A stretch of DNA of 64,000 nt from Natroniella sulfidigena (GTDB lineage: Bacteria; Bacillota; Halanaerobiia; Halobacteroidales; Halobacteroidaceae), in the NCBI RefSeq assembly GCF_023223645.1, contig NZ_JALKBY010000008.1, forward strand, positions 1 to 64,000. The letters run 5' to 3'. The translations under genes and the position numbers were made by a program. The notes below the pieces were generated by a model. The model saw nothing but the letters and a program-made list of their open reading frames with translations, did no database searches and was not told the origin of the DNA. Each line of letters begins with the position of its first letter. Position 1 is the first letter of the stretch. Shown here piece by piece: positions 1-8,379 of this stretch.

Positions 1-350
1 TTTTCAAAGACCGAATTGCTTCTTCAATTTCTGACGCTTTCTCAAGCGACATTTAATATACTATCAAATTCGTTCTTATTTGTCAAGAACTTTTTTGAAA
101 TCTTTTTTGTCGCCAAACTTCCTTTTTTTGCGGCAACATCGAGTAGTATATCACTTCATTCTAAATCTGTCAAGAAAAATTTAAAACCTTTCTTCCTTGA
201 CCAGCACTTCTAACAATTTAACATATTAGCTCAAACTTGTCAAGAAAAATAATCATTCTTTCTGTGGCCAACAAACCTTAACAAGTACTGCTCAACCACA
301 ACTATTAATTTAACACACCAGCTTTTATTTGTCAAGTATATCTCTAAATT
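1..350 (-). promoter_or_regulatory. Tandem promoters and leader of an rRNA operon leaving the window leftward
   Basis: This gene-free stretch holds four copies of TTGACA on the minus strand, each followed at normal distance by a -10-like hexamer: -35 at 330-335 with TAAATT at 307-312; -35 at 239-244 with TAAATT at 215-220; -35 at 169-174 with TATACT at 145-150; -35 at 81-86 with TAGTAT at 58-63. The spacers are 17 or 18 bp. Below the last promoter there is a small inverted repeat (cgctt/aagcg, 36-49) and, at the very edge (1-13), a GGTCTTTGAAAA stretch that resembles the boxA antitermination element found before 16S rRNA in Firmicutes. Several strong tandem promoters plus boxA are typical of rRNA operons. 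The 16S gene itself is outside the window, so this is inference. Confidence 0.68.
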
Positions 351-351
351 A

Positions 352-975
352 TTACTTACAACAGATAGCAACCATTAGATAATATTTAACACCAGCTTGA
401 CGTTTTTCAATCCTTTCATTTAATTGATAAAAAAGTTCAATCTCAAAATACCTTTCTAACAATTCCCTAAACTCTTCTTCTGTATACTGACGATAATGAT
501 ATGGATTGCTACATTCCTTCTCTCTTCCTCTACCAAAAGGGGTAGAAATTATTAATTGTCCAGTATCTTTTAATAAGTTATTTAAATTAGCAATAAATTT
601 ATAATCATCTTTAATATGTTCTACAGTTTCAAAGCTAATTATTGTATCAAACTGTCCTAATTTCTCTACTAAATTAGGATCTGTTCCTTCTCCCACCATA
701 AAATCAACCAAAGGATAACCATAATGATACTTAGCATAATCGATACTTTCTTGAGCTAGATCAACACCAATGATTTCTTCTATCTGTTCACCCTGAGCCA
801 ACAATACTTCTGTTCCATAGCCAACACCACAAGCTAAATCCAACACTCTTCCTTGAGCATAATTACTAGCAAATTCATAACGGACTATATGTTCTTTTAA
901 TAAACCATTATTAGGATTCATTTTTTTAGGCATAACTCTTTCATCAGTCAACTCCAAGTCCAAAATCACCACCAC
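352..975 (-). CDS. Class I SAM-dependent methyltransferase
   Basis: A 207-residue protein with the methyltransferase fold. The SAM-binding glycine motif I (VLDLACGVGYG) is near residue 45, an acidic motif (IIGVDLA) about 25 residues later, and the post-motif II segment FDTIISFETVEHI near residue 110. This is the layout of methyltransferases that act on small molecules, such as the UbiE/Methyltransf_11 group; the substrate cannot be told. The coding start is uncertain: GTG at 975 lies in the Shine-Dalgarno-like AAGGTGGTG, so a TTG at 966 or the ATG at residue 15 may be the real start. It begins 8 nt after the end of the glycosidase-like gene, so the two are probably co-transcribed. Confidence 0.75.
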   Translation of the reverse strand: MVVILDLELTDERVMPKKMNPNNGLLKEHIVRYEFASNYAQGRVLDLACGVGYGTEVLLAQGEQIEEIIGVDLAQESIDYAKYHYGYPLVDFMVGEGTDPNLVEKLGQFDTIISFETVEHIKDDYKFIANLNNLLKDTGQLIISTPFGRGREKECSNPYHYRQYTEEEFRELLERYFEIELFYQLNERIEKRQAGVKYYLMVAICCK

Positions 976-983
976 CTTATTAC

Positions 984-2174
984 TTATTTATCATTAATTA
1001 CAGCATCAATAGTATAAACAGAACGAGGGTTCCATAATAACCATCCTGAAACCTGACTATCCTTTACAGCTTCAATCTGTTCTCGCACTTCTTGTTCACC
1101 ATATCTATGCTGCATCGAAAAATCCTGCAACCAGGGACGTAGTTTATAACTTTCTTCTCCAAGCTTTTCTCTAGCATCTGCTAAACTTTCATATATAACT
1201 TGGTAAGGAGCACTATCTGGATTAGCTAAGCCATACATCCTAGGGCTATAGTGAGATGGATAAATCATTGGTGAAATATAATCAAGATGTTCAACCATCT
1301 TAGTAATATCTTGTCCAATCCCTAAATCACCTTCAATAGTTGTTGTTAATCCAAATACATCTGCAGAAATTAAAGTATCTTGTTTATCTAGTTCTTGATT
1401 AGCATACTTTAAAAACTCAATAATAATCTCCGATTTAGAATATTCCTCCCTTTCTCTAATAGTCAAACTACTTTCTTGAGATAAGGTTGGAAAGCGTATG
1501 TAATCAAACTTCAGCTCATCTAACCCTAAATCGATTGCTTGTTGAGCTATTTCCAAGTTATAATTCCAAACATCGTCAGAATAAGGATCAGTCCATTTTT
1601 CACTATGAATAATCTCTTCTTCTTCTCCTATATAATACTGTAATGCGTGTTCCTCTTGCTGTGCCAAAATTGCATCTTTAAAGAGTACTTGCCTACCAAT
1701 CGTATAGACTCCACGCCTTTGAAATTCTGCTATTAACTCTTGTAAATCTCTAATCATTGCGTCTTGAGAAGCTGCTCCAAAGTCTTTAGAAAACGTAATT
1801 CTTCCTGCAGCATCTTTCAAATCAATAACAACAGCATTCAAATCACTCTTTTCAACCTCATTCATTAACCTTTCAATCCTTCTTTGATCTCCAGCAGCCC
1901 AACCACTAATATAAAGCCCTTTAATATTTTGAGCTTGACTTATATGAGGAGCAACTAGCTCAACATTCTCCAGAGAAATTCTTCCTTCTACCCCTTCAAA
2001 CGAAGTGAAAAATTGATCAATCTCAAATTCTGCTAATTCTAATTTTGCTTCTTCATAAATAGGAGTATCCTTTAACTCAAAATTCTGGTTTGCCAATAAA
2101 TTAAAATCATTTCCTAAAGTAAAAAAGCTAAATACAATTACTGAAATAACTACAAACCTAATTTGCTTATTCAT
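984..2174 (-). CDS. Secreted putative glycoside hydrolase (DUF4015 family)
   Basis: A 396-residue protein with an N-terminal hydrophobic signal or anchor (about residues 7-28). The remainder looks like a TIM-barrel glycosidase-like domain of the DUF4015 family: VNAVVIDLKDAAGRITF-type strand (about 95-110), DELKFDYIRFPT (about 219-230), SADVFGLTT (about 271) and YISPMIYPSHY (about 300). Acidic residues in the DxKD and FDYIRFP motifs are the likely active-site positions by family resemblance. Members of this family are found next to cell-wall genes in sporulating Firmicutes, but no substrate has been settled as far as I know. It lies directly upstream of the methyltransferase and downstream of a lysS terminator. 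Confidence 0.72.
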   Translation of the reverse strand: MNKQIRFVVISVIVFSFFTLGNDFNLLANQNFELKDTPIYEEAKLELAEFEIDQFFTSFEGVEGRISLENVELVAPHISQAQNIKGLYISGWAAGDQRRIERLMNEVEKSDLNAVVIDLKDAAGRITFSKDFGAASQDAMIRDLQELIAEFQRRGVYTIGRQVLFKDAILAQQEEHALQYYIGEEEEIIHSEKWTDPYSDDVWNYNLEIAQQAIDLGLDELKFDYIRFPTLSQESSLTIREREEYSKSEIIIEFLKYANQELDKQDTLISADVFGLTTTIEGDLGIGQDITKMVEHLDYISPMIYPSHYSPRMYGLANPDSAPYQVIYESLADAREKLGEESYKLRPWLQDFSMQHRYGEQEVREQIEAVKDSQVSGWLLWNPRSVYTIDAVINDK

Positions 2175-2260
2175 TTTAACACCTCTTATTAATTAAGGTT
2201 ATCTCCTATAATTATAACACACGCTCTAATTATTGTTGATGTTATTTTTTGTAATTAATT

Positions 2261-2289
2261 ATAAAAAAGGAGGTAAGCCCTCCTTTTTG
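2261..2289 (-). terminator. Intrinsic terminator after lysS
   Basis: A 10-bp stem (aaaaaggagg at 2264-2273 with cctccttttt at 2279-2288) lies 16 nt beyond the lysS stop. On the minus strand the 3' arm ends in a T run. It separates greA-lysS from the downstream glycosidase-like gene. Confidence 0.75.
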
Positions 2290-2304
2290 TAAGTTGATCT
2301 TTGA

Positions 2305-3780
2305 TTAATTTTCCGGTCGTAAATGCGGAAATAAAATAACTTCTTTGATCGATTCAGAACCAGTTAATAACATAACCAAACGATCAAGCCCAATCCCTAA
2401 TCCTCCTGCAGGAGGCATTCCATATTCTAATGCTCTAATGAAATCTTGATCCATCCTATGAGCTTCATCATCACCAGCTTCCCTTTGTTCCATCTGTTTC
2501 TCAAACCTTTCTTTTTGATCAATCGGATCATTAAGTTCAGAAAAAGCATTAGCTATTTCATTACCAGCAATAAATAATTCAAACCTATCTGTAAACGCTG
2601 GATTATCTGAATTTCGCTTAGCCAATGGAGATACTTCAACCGGATATTGAGTAATAAATGTAGGCTGAATCAACTTCTCCTCTACTATCTCTTCAAAGAA
2701 TTCATTAATAATTTCTCCTATTGAAACTTTTTCTTCACACTCTAAATTATTTTCTTCAGCCAATGATTTAGCTTCTTCTAAAGTAGATACATTAGTAAAA
2801 TCTACTCCTGTATGGTTATTAACCGCTTCAACCATGGTCATTCTATTCCAACTATTTAAATCAATTTTGTGATCATTATATGTAATTTCTAAATCATCCA
2901 ATACATCTTCAGCAACAGTTTTAATCAATTCTTCAGTAGTATCCATAATATCTTCATAGTCAGCATAAGCCTGATACAATTCTAAAGTAGTAAATTCAGG
3001 ATTATGCTTTCTCGACAAACCCTCATTTCTCATATTTTTTCCGATTTCAAAGACCTTTTCAAAACCACCCACTAATAACCTCTTTAAATATAATTCAGGA
3101 GCAATTCTCAAGTATAGGTCAGTATCTAAAGCATTATGATGCGTTGTAAAAGGTTTGGCAGCAGCTCCTCCAGCAATTGGATGCATCAACGGAGTCTGAA
3201 CCTCTAAAAAGTTCTTTTCTTCTAGATATCCTCTGATGCCATGAATTATTTTACTTCTTGCAATAAAGGTCTCTTTAACATCTGGATTTACGATTAGATC
3301 TACATATCGTTGTCTATATCTTAGTTCAACATCCTTTAAACCATGCCATTTTTCAGGTAATGGTCGCAAAGACTTTGCTAATAATTTAAACTCTTGAATC
3401 CTAACCGTAATTTCACCACGACCTGTCTCAAATAAAGTACCTTCAATTCCAATATGGTCTCCAATATTCAAATCAGTAAACAGGCTATATTTCTCTTCCC
3501 CAACTTCTCCTTTTTTAGCATACAACTGTACTTTACCTGATAAGTCAACCAAATCAGCAAAGCTAGACTTACCATGATCACGTAATGCCATCACTCTACC
3601 TGCAATCTTAACCTTCTTTTCTTCTGCTGTTAATTTATCAAAATTATCTAACACTTCAGTAATGGAATGCGATCTTACAAAATCATTATTATAAGGCTCT
3701 ATACCTGCTTTTTTTAAATCATCTAATTTTTTTCTACGTTCAATCATTAATTCATTTAAGTCAGTTTCTTGCTCAGCCAT
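2305..3780 (-). CDS. lysS: Lysyl-tRNA synthetase, class II
   Basis: A 491-residue enzyme that charges tRNA-Lys with lysine in the cytoplasm. The N-terminal OB-fold anticodon-binding domain spans about residues 55-145 (KIAGRVMALRDHGKSSFADL). The class II catalytic core follows: motif 1 around LRYRQRYVDLIVNPD, motif 2 FEIGKNMRNEGLSRKHNPEFTT, and motif 3 GGLGIGLDRLVMLLTG near the C-terminus. Length is normal for the bacterial enzyme. The gene starts 22 nt downstream of greA and is closed by a terminator, so greA-lysS is a two-gene unit. In Bacillus lysS also sits at this place, just before an rRNA operon. Confidence 0.97.
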   Translation of the reverse strand: MAEQETDLNELMIERRKKLDDLKKAGIEPYNNDFVRSHSITEVLDNFDKLTAEEKKVKIAGRVMALRDHGKSSFADLVDLSGKVQLYAKKGEVGEEKYSLFTDLNIGDHIGIEGTLFETGRGEITVRIQEFKLLAKSLRPLPEKWHGLKDVELRYRQRYVDLIVNPDVKETFIARSKIIHGIRGYLEEKNFLEVQTPLMHPIAGGAAAKPFTTHHNALDTDLYLRIAPELYLKRLLVGGFEKVFEIGKNMRNEGLSRKHNPEFTTLELYQAYADYEDIMDTTEELIKTVAEDVLDDLEITYNDHKIDLNSWNRMTMVEAVNNHTGVDFTNVSTLEEAKSLAEENNLECEEKVSIGEIINEFFEEIVEEKLIQPTFITQYPVEVSPLAKRNSDNPAFTDRFELFIAGNEIANAFSELNDPIDQKERFEKQMEQREAGDDEAHRMDQDFIRALEYGMPPAGGLGIGLDRLVMLLTGSESIKEVILFPHLRPEN

Positions 3781-3802
3781 TTTCTAAATACCTCCAAGTT
3801 TG

Positions 3803-4276
3803 CTATTTTTTAATTGCTAATATTTCGTATTCAATAACTCCTACTGGTGCTTCAACTCCTATAATGTCTCCTACACTATTTCCAATTAAAGCTTTTCCTA
3901 ATGGAGATTCATTAGATATTCGTTTTTCATCGGGATCTGATTCTGTAGAACCTACAATTTCATATTCAAATTCTTCATCTTCCTCTAGATCCTTAATTGT
4001 TACAGTAGTTCCAACACTCACTTCAGTTGTATCAATTTCATCTTTATTAATAACTTCTGCATTTTTTATCATCTGCTCTAGCTCTTTAATTCTACCTTCG
4101 ACAAAGGCTTGTTCATTTTTAGCATCATCATACTCAGAATTTTCACTAATATCGCCAAAATCAAGAGCTTGCTTAATTCTTTTTGCAACTTCTCTTCTTT
4201 TAGCACCACGTAAATATTCCAACTCTTCTTTTAATTTATTTAAGCCCTCTTCTGATACAATAACCTTTTCATTCAT
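3803..4276 (-). CDS. greA: Transcription elongation factor GreA
   Basis: A 157-residue protein that binds the RNA polymerase secondary channel and stimulates cleavage of backtracked transcripts. The N-terminal antiparallel coiled coil occupies about residues 1-75 and carries the conserved tip DISENSEYDDAKNEQ with the acidic residues that act at the polymerase active site. The C-terminal FKBP-like domain includes ESPLGKALIG. It is preceded by a consensus promoter and a leader hairpin, which suggests its transcription can be attenuated. It is followed closely by lysS. Confidence 0.96.
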   Translation of the reverse strand: MNEKVIVSEEGLNKLKEELEYLRGAKRREVAKRIKQALDFGDISENSEYDDAKNEQAFVEGRIKELEQMIKNAEVINKDEIDTTEVSVGTTVTIKDLEEDEEFEYEIVGSTESDPDEKRISNESPLGKALIGNSVGDIIGVEAPVGVIEYEILAIKK

Positions 4277-4310
4277 TATTGATTACCCCTTTACTCTCTT
4301 GATTTTATTT

Positions 4311-4395
4311 GTAAAAAGATAAAATAGTGTTTGGACAAACACTATTATCCCCATCATTAGTATGACATTATAATCTAATTTGCAGAATTTGTCAA
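4311..4395 (-). promoter_or_regulatory. greA promoter with leader terminator
   Basis: On the minus strand TTGACA (4390-4395) and TATAAT (4367-4372) are 17 bp apart, a perfect sigma-A consensus. The -35 overlaps the TGA stop of the gene upstream. The leader then folds into an 11-bp hairpin (4323-4333 with 4336-4346) followed by a T-rich tract (4311-4324), which is the form of an intrinsic terminator, 35 nt before the greA start. Short aborted leader transcripts are therefore expected unless the terminator is bypassed. Confidence 0.75.
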
Positions 4396-5462
4396 GTAGA
4401 GTTAACTATCCTTCTCATCCTACTAACCTGTTGCAAAGAAATCTCCCGTTCCATACTTCTTAAGCTAGCTAATTTAAATCCATGCTTAGTTGCTAACTGA
4501 CTGATCATTAAGGTTTTTTGAAGATCGAGATCAGGACCTAAACTATAGTTTTCGTATTTCTTATCTAAAGCCAAAATCATAGTCTCAGCCATACAAGCAT
4601 AAGCAGCATTTGCAGGGAATCCGAAATCAAAGTTAAAATTGACCTGACCTGGAACTTCCACAATTCCACCATCTATTACTAAGACATCATCTCGCTTTAA
4701 ATTTATCTCTCTAGCTACATCCCTAGGGCGAGCTACATCACAGACAACAGCTCCACTCTTTAAGAGATTAATATCTATCAAGCTATCTAGTGAACTAGAA
4801 GCTGTAATAACAATATCTGCCTGTGGTAACAACTCTTCTAAATTAGTTGTAATTATAGCTTCTACCTCTGATTCAATCTTAAGTTTTTCTGCTAGTTTTC
4901 TTAACTTTGCTTCTCTTCTAGCTGCTAACATTAAATACTTATTATTTCGGGCCAACAAACGCACACAAGCTTTTCCAATAGAACCAGTAGCCCCGATAAC
5001 TAATATATTACTCCGCTTCATTTCAAGCCCCATCATATCACAAGCTAATTTAGTTCCCTCTATTGCTGTCGCAACAGTATAGCTATTTCCAGTAGTTACT
5101 GGTATATCAAGTTCTTTAGCAACCTTAATCCCTTTATCCCCTACTATAGAAGTAAATGCACCTAATCCTACAATCTTTGCCCCTAGCTTCTGTGCTTTAA
5201 TTCCTGCTGCTATAATCTTCTCCATTACCTCTTCAGTTGGCAACTCCAAAATTTGGCGTGAAGTTAGTGGGCAACCTACAAACCATCCTTCCGCTTCAAC
5301 ACCCAACTCAGATCTAACCCCTGTAATTTTAGAAACTTCAAATGGTGGAACCAATTTAATCATACTTTCCACTAAATGACTAGGTAGAAAATCACAAACA
5401 GGAAATTTACGTGCTACATCTGCTACCTCTAAAGGGTGAATGATAAACCCAAATTTCTCCAT
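4392..5462 (-). CDS. Rossmann-fold reductase resembling cyanobacterial acyl-ACP reductase
   Basis: A 356-residue cytoplasmic protein often named shikimate/amino-acid dehydrogenase-like. Its motifs line up along the whole length with cyanobacterial fatty acyl-ACP reductase: GLGAFTSIVG (about residue 100), PVTTGNSYTVATAIEG (about 125), the dinucleotide-binding VIGATGSIGKACVRLL (about 155), a DGGIVEVPG segment (about 260) and AAYACMAETM (about 290). The last contains a Cys where the acyl-enzyme Cys of acyl-ACP reductase is. This suggests an NAD(P)H-dependent reduction of a thioester or carboxyl substrate, but the substrate is unknown. It follows a second oxidoreductase-like gene with 32 nt between them. 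Confidence 0.6.
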   Translation of the reverse strand: MEKFGFIIHPLEVADVARKFPVCDFLPSHLVESMIKLVPPFEVSKITGVRSELGVEAEGWFVGCPLTSRQILELPTEEVMEKIIAAGIKAQKLGAKIVGLGAFTSIVGDKGIKVAKELDIPVTTGNSYTVATAIEGTKLACDMMGLEMKRSNILVIGATGSIGKACVRLLARNNKYLMLAARREAKLRKLAEKLKIESEVEAIITTNLEELLPQADIVITASSSLDSLIDINLLKSGAVVCDVARPRDVAREINLKRDDVLVIDGGIVEVPGQVNFNFDFGFPANAAYACMAETMILALDKKYENYSLGPDLDLQKTLMISQLATKHGFKLASLRSMEREISLQQVSRMRRIVNST

Positions 5463-5494
5463 TCATCTTCCTCCTTAATTGTACAGTTGAAATT

Positions 5495-6421
5495 TTAATT
5501 ATTGATAAATTTCTCAGCTTGATTAAAATCTATTACTCGAGGTTTGAAATCAATTTCTTGTAATAGATTCAAATAATCAGAAATGTTTATCTCAGTTACT
5601 GGCTTATCTAATAGAGCAACTAAAATAGCTTCCATTAAATTAGTCCCAAACGATCTTCCTTTGAACTCAGGTGTAGTTGTAATTAATTTACTGACCCCTC
5701 TTTCTTTTAGCAAATTTAAATCTTCTACTGTAATTGTATTAGTTAAAATTATTTTTCCAGTTAACTTTGAAGGTAAATAATGTTTTATATAATGAAAGTC
5801 TCCTGCAATAATATCTGCCCAATGATAATACTTCTCATATTTTTTATTAGCAACTTTCTGATCTTGTTCTTTCCCAGTAGGATAGAAAATTTTAAAGGGC
5901 AATCTACTAATCAAAGGCATAGTAAATTTGGCAATTAAATTTAAAATATCAAATGACTTAATTGGAATTGGTAACCCTAAAGCAAACATTAAGTCCCCAA
6001 ATAGAATTTCAGCTTCCACTTCTTGTAAAGCTTTAGCCATTCCGAATCTATCCAAAGCAGATACAACTAATACTTTCTTATCTTTAAGATTAAGTTCTTG
6101 ATCTAAATTTTTTATTGCATCTGACTCTAATGTCCTCTTTAACCCACTTCCATCAACAATCGGTGTTTTTTCAACTTGCTCAATTATTTTTTGAGCATCA
6201 CGTACTATATATTTTTTATCATTTATAAATAAATAAAGATCCATTCCTCCTAATCCAAATGCATCTACTTGACCATCTAATTCTTTAAATAATTTAATTG
6301 CTTCCTTTAAATCACCATCTGTTCCTATTCTTTCAATAATAAATTTTTTACCTAAAACATCAGTCTCTATTCTTCGATCCCGACTTGAAGCTCCTAAACT
6401 AATACTAACTACCCGCTTCAT
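5495..6421 (-). CDS. Uncharacterised protein of the so-called quinate 5-dehydrogenase family
   Basis: A 308-residue protein with no signal peptide. I recognise only similarity in style to proteins annotated as quinate 5-dehydrogenase in clostridia; biochemical support for that name is not known to me. Visible features are an N-terminal beta strand MKRVVSISLGAS, a GGMDLYLF segment near residue 60 and a mid-protein strand KKVLVVSALDRFGMA. The start at 6421 is favoured over the ATG six bases earlier because it is 9 nt from AGGAGG. It is paired with the acyl-ACP-reductase-like gene, which suggests that the two act together. Confidence 0.5.
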   Translation of the reverse strand: MKRVVSISLGASSRDRRIETDVLGKKFIIERIGTDGDLKEAIKLFKELDGQVDAFGLGGMDLYLFINDKKYIVRDAQKIIEQVEKTPIVDGSGLKRTLESDAIKNLDQELNLKDKKVLVVSALDRFGMAKALQEVEAEILFGDLMFALGLPIPIKSFDILNLIAKFTMPLISRLPFKIFYPTGKEQDQKVANKKYEKYYHWADIIAGDFHYIKHYLPSKLTGKIILTNTITVEDLNLLKERGVSKLITTTPEFKGRSFGTNLMEAILVALLDKPVTEINISDYLNLLQEIDFKPRVIDFNQAEKFINN

Positions 6422-6490
6422 ACCCATTAACCTCCTAAAGATAATCTCAACCCTTAATATGTACTACTGATTTAAGATTTATGTATAAAA

Positions 6491-6527
6491 AAATAAAATT
6501 AAGCTGATACCTATTAGATATCAGCTT
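6491..6527 (-). terminator. Intrinsic terminator overlapping the dusB stop
   Basis: An inverted repeat (aagctgata at 6501-6509 with tatcagctt at 6519-6527) overlaps the last codon of dusB and is followed on the minus strand by a T-rich tract. Confidence 0.7.
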
Positions 6528-7492
6528 AATTCTTGATGATAATTATTCAATATTCTTTTCATTTCTACTATTGTCTCTGCTTGATTTAAAGAGTCTTTTA
6601 CTTTAGTACAATTTTTAAGACCTTTGATATACCACGCTGCATGTTTTCTCATCTCTCTGACCCCTACATATTCACCTTTAAACTCAACTAAGTCCTCTAA
6701 GTGTTCAATAGCTACTTCAATTCTTTCTCGTGGCGTTGGGGGAGGTAATAGCTCTCCTGTCTTTAAATAATGGGCTGTTCTAGTAAAAATCCAAGGATTT
6801 CCTTGAGCACCTCTTCCAATCATTACAGCATCACAACCTGTTTGCTCTACCATTTCTAAAGCATCTTCAGGGCCAAATATATCCCCATTCCCGATTACAG
6901 GAATTGAAACTACCTCCTTTACATCTTTGATTACCTTCCAATCAGCTTGCCCTTGATAAAACTGCTCTCTTGTCCTGCCATGAACTGCTACAGCTTTGGC
7001 CCCATTCTCTTGAGCGATTTGAGCAACTTCTACAGCATTAATCTCTTCTTTACACCAACCCGTTCTAATCTTAACTGTAATTGGTTTCTTTACTGCTTGA
7101 TCCATCGCCTTTATAACTTCACCAACCTGCTCAGGTTCTTTCATTAGAGCAGACCCATAACCATTCCTTACAATCTTAGGAGCTGGGCATCCCACGTTAA
7201 AGTCTATTATTTCAGGATCACTTTTTTTACTTATTATCTGGACAGCTTGGGCCAACACTTCAGGCTCCCTACCAAACACCTGTAAAGAAACAGGTCGTTC
7301 TACTTCAGATATTGCTAGCATCTCCTCAGTTCTTCGATTATCATTGACTAATCCTCTAGCACTGACCATCTCAGTGCAAACTAAGCCACAGCCCATCTGT
7401 TTAACTATCTTCCGATAAGGTAGATCAGTTACTCCTGCCATTGGAGCTAAAAAGACTGGTGGATCTATACTTACATCTCCTATCTTAAGCAC
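6521..7492 (-). CDS. dusB: tRNA-dihydrouridine synthase B
   Basis: A 323-residue FMN enzyme that reduces uridines in the D-loop of tRNA. The TIM barrel begins with the typical FLAPMAGVTDLPYR, carries the catalytic Cys in DFNVGCPAPKIVRNGYGSALM (about residue 100), the phosphate-binding segments VAVHGRTREQFYQG and VIGNGDIF, and the conserved GCDAVMIGRGAQGNPW. A C-terminal helical tRNA-binding domain follows. Length is normal. In Bacillus the homologue (yacF) is likewise next to lysS. Confidence 0.95.
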   Translation of the reverse strand: MLKIGDVSIDPPVFLAPMAGVTDLPYRKIVKQMGCGLVCTEMVSARGLVNDNRRTEEMLAISEVERPVSLQVFGREPEVLAQAVQIISKKSDPEIIDFNVGCPAPKIVRNGYGSALMKEPEQVGEVIKAMDQAVKKPITVKIRTGWCKEEINAVEVAQIAQENGAKAVAVHGRTREQFYQGQADWKVIKDVKEVVSIPVIGNGDIFGPEDALEMVEQTGCDAVMIGRGAQGNPWIFTRTAHYLKTGELLPPPTPRERIEVAIEHLEDLVEFKGEYVGVREMRKHAAWYIKGLKNCTKVKDSLNQAETIVEMKRILNNYHQELS

Positions 7493-7532
7493 CTTAATCC
7501 TCCTTTTTCACCTTGCTAACTGTAAGTTTTAA

Positions 7533-7567
7533 ACTTTAAAGCTAAAAATCTAGACTTTAAAGTTTTT
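7533..7567 (-). repeat. Inverted repeat between coaX and dusB
   Basis: The 98-nt gap between coaX and dusB holds an 11-bp AT-rich inverted repeat (aaactttaaag and ctttaaagttt) and, next to the coaX stop, a short run of TAGCT units. It could be a weak terminator or a degenerate intergenic repeat; no clear T tract follows. Confidence 0.4.
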
Positions 7568-7590
7568 AGTCCATAGCTGATAGCTCACAG

Positions 7591-8361
7591 CTAATCATCC
7601 CGATTCATCTTAACAATTAATCTCAAACCTTCTAGAGTAAGAAAAGGATTACTGATATCTATCTCTTCAGAACGAGGACTGATTAATTCTGCAAACCCAC
7701 CTGTAGCTATTACTATTGGATTTTCAACAAACTCTTCTTTCATTCTTTTGACAACTCCATCTACTTGTCCAATTACTCCATACAAGATACCCGATTGTAA
7801 ACTATCATGAGTATTCTTACCAATTACTTGCGATGGTAGATCTAGCTCAACTCGAGGCAACTTAGCTGCATAATCAAATAATGCTTCCGTCGAAATACCA
7901 ATTCCTGGAGCAATAGCCCCTCCTAAATATTCCCCAGCAGCAGAAACAGCACAAAATGTCGTTGCTGTTCCAAAATCAACAATGACTGTTGGCCCGTCAT
8001 ACAATCTAGAAGCAGCTACAGCATTAACAACCCGATCTGCACCTACCTCTTTAGGATTTTCAATCTTAATATTAATACCAGTCTTAACCCCCGGGCCAAC
8101 AATCAAAGCTTCTACTCCAAAATATTTAACTGCTACCTCCTCTAAGCAATTAATAACCGGTGGAACTACAGAAGAAATGATTATCTCTTTAACTTCAGTC
8201 AAATTAAAATCATTCTTTTCAAATAAATTGATTAATAAGATTCCATACTCATCAACCGTCTTAGCTCTATCTGTAGCAATCCTCCAATCAACCACTAGTT
8301 CATCTTCTTGGTATAAACCTAATACAGTATGAGTATTCCCAACATCTATTGCTAAAATCAT
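7591..8361 (-). CDS. coaX: Type III pantothenate kinase
   Basis: A 256-residue kinase that phosphorylates pantothenate, the first step from vitamin B5 to coenzyme A. It belongs to the ASKHA fold: phosphate-1 motif [16 protein letters not shown] at the N-terminus, the [11 protein letters not shown] segment near residue 100, and [11 protein letters not shown] (phosphate 2) near residue 125. The start at 8361 is preferred because AAGGAGTG sits 6 nt ahead; the GTG three codons earlier lies inside that Shine-Dalgarno. It follows birA by about 20 nt. Together with the panBCD operon nearby, the window encodes most of the route to phosphopantothenate. Confidence 0.95.
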   Translation of the reverse strand: MILAIDVGNTHTVLGLYQEDELVVDWRIATDRAKTVDEYGILLINLFEKNDFNLTEVKEIIISSVVPPVINCLEEVAVKYFGVEALIVGPGVKTGINIKIENPKEVGADRVVNAVAASRLYDGPTVIVDFGTATTFCAVSAAGEYLGGAIAPGIGISTEALFDYAAKLPRVELDLPSQVIGKNTHDSLQSGILYGVIGQVDGVVKRMKEEFVENPIVIATGGFAELISPRSEEIDISNPFLTLEGLRLIVKMNRDD

Positions 8362-8379
8362 CAACTTCACTCCTTATCT

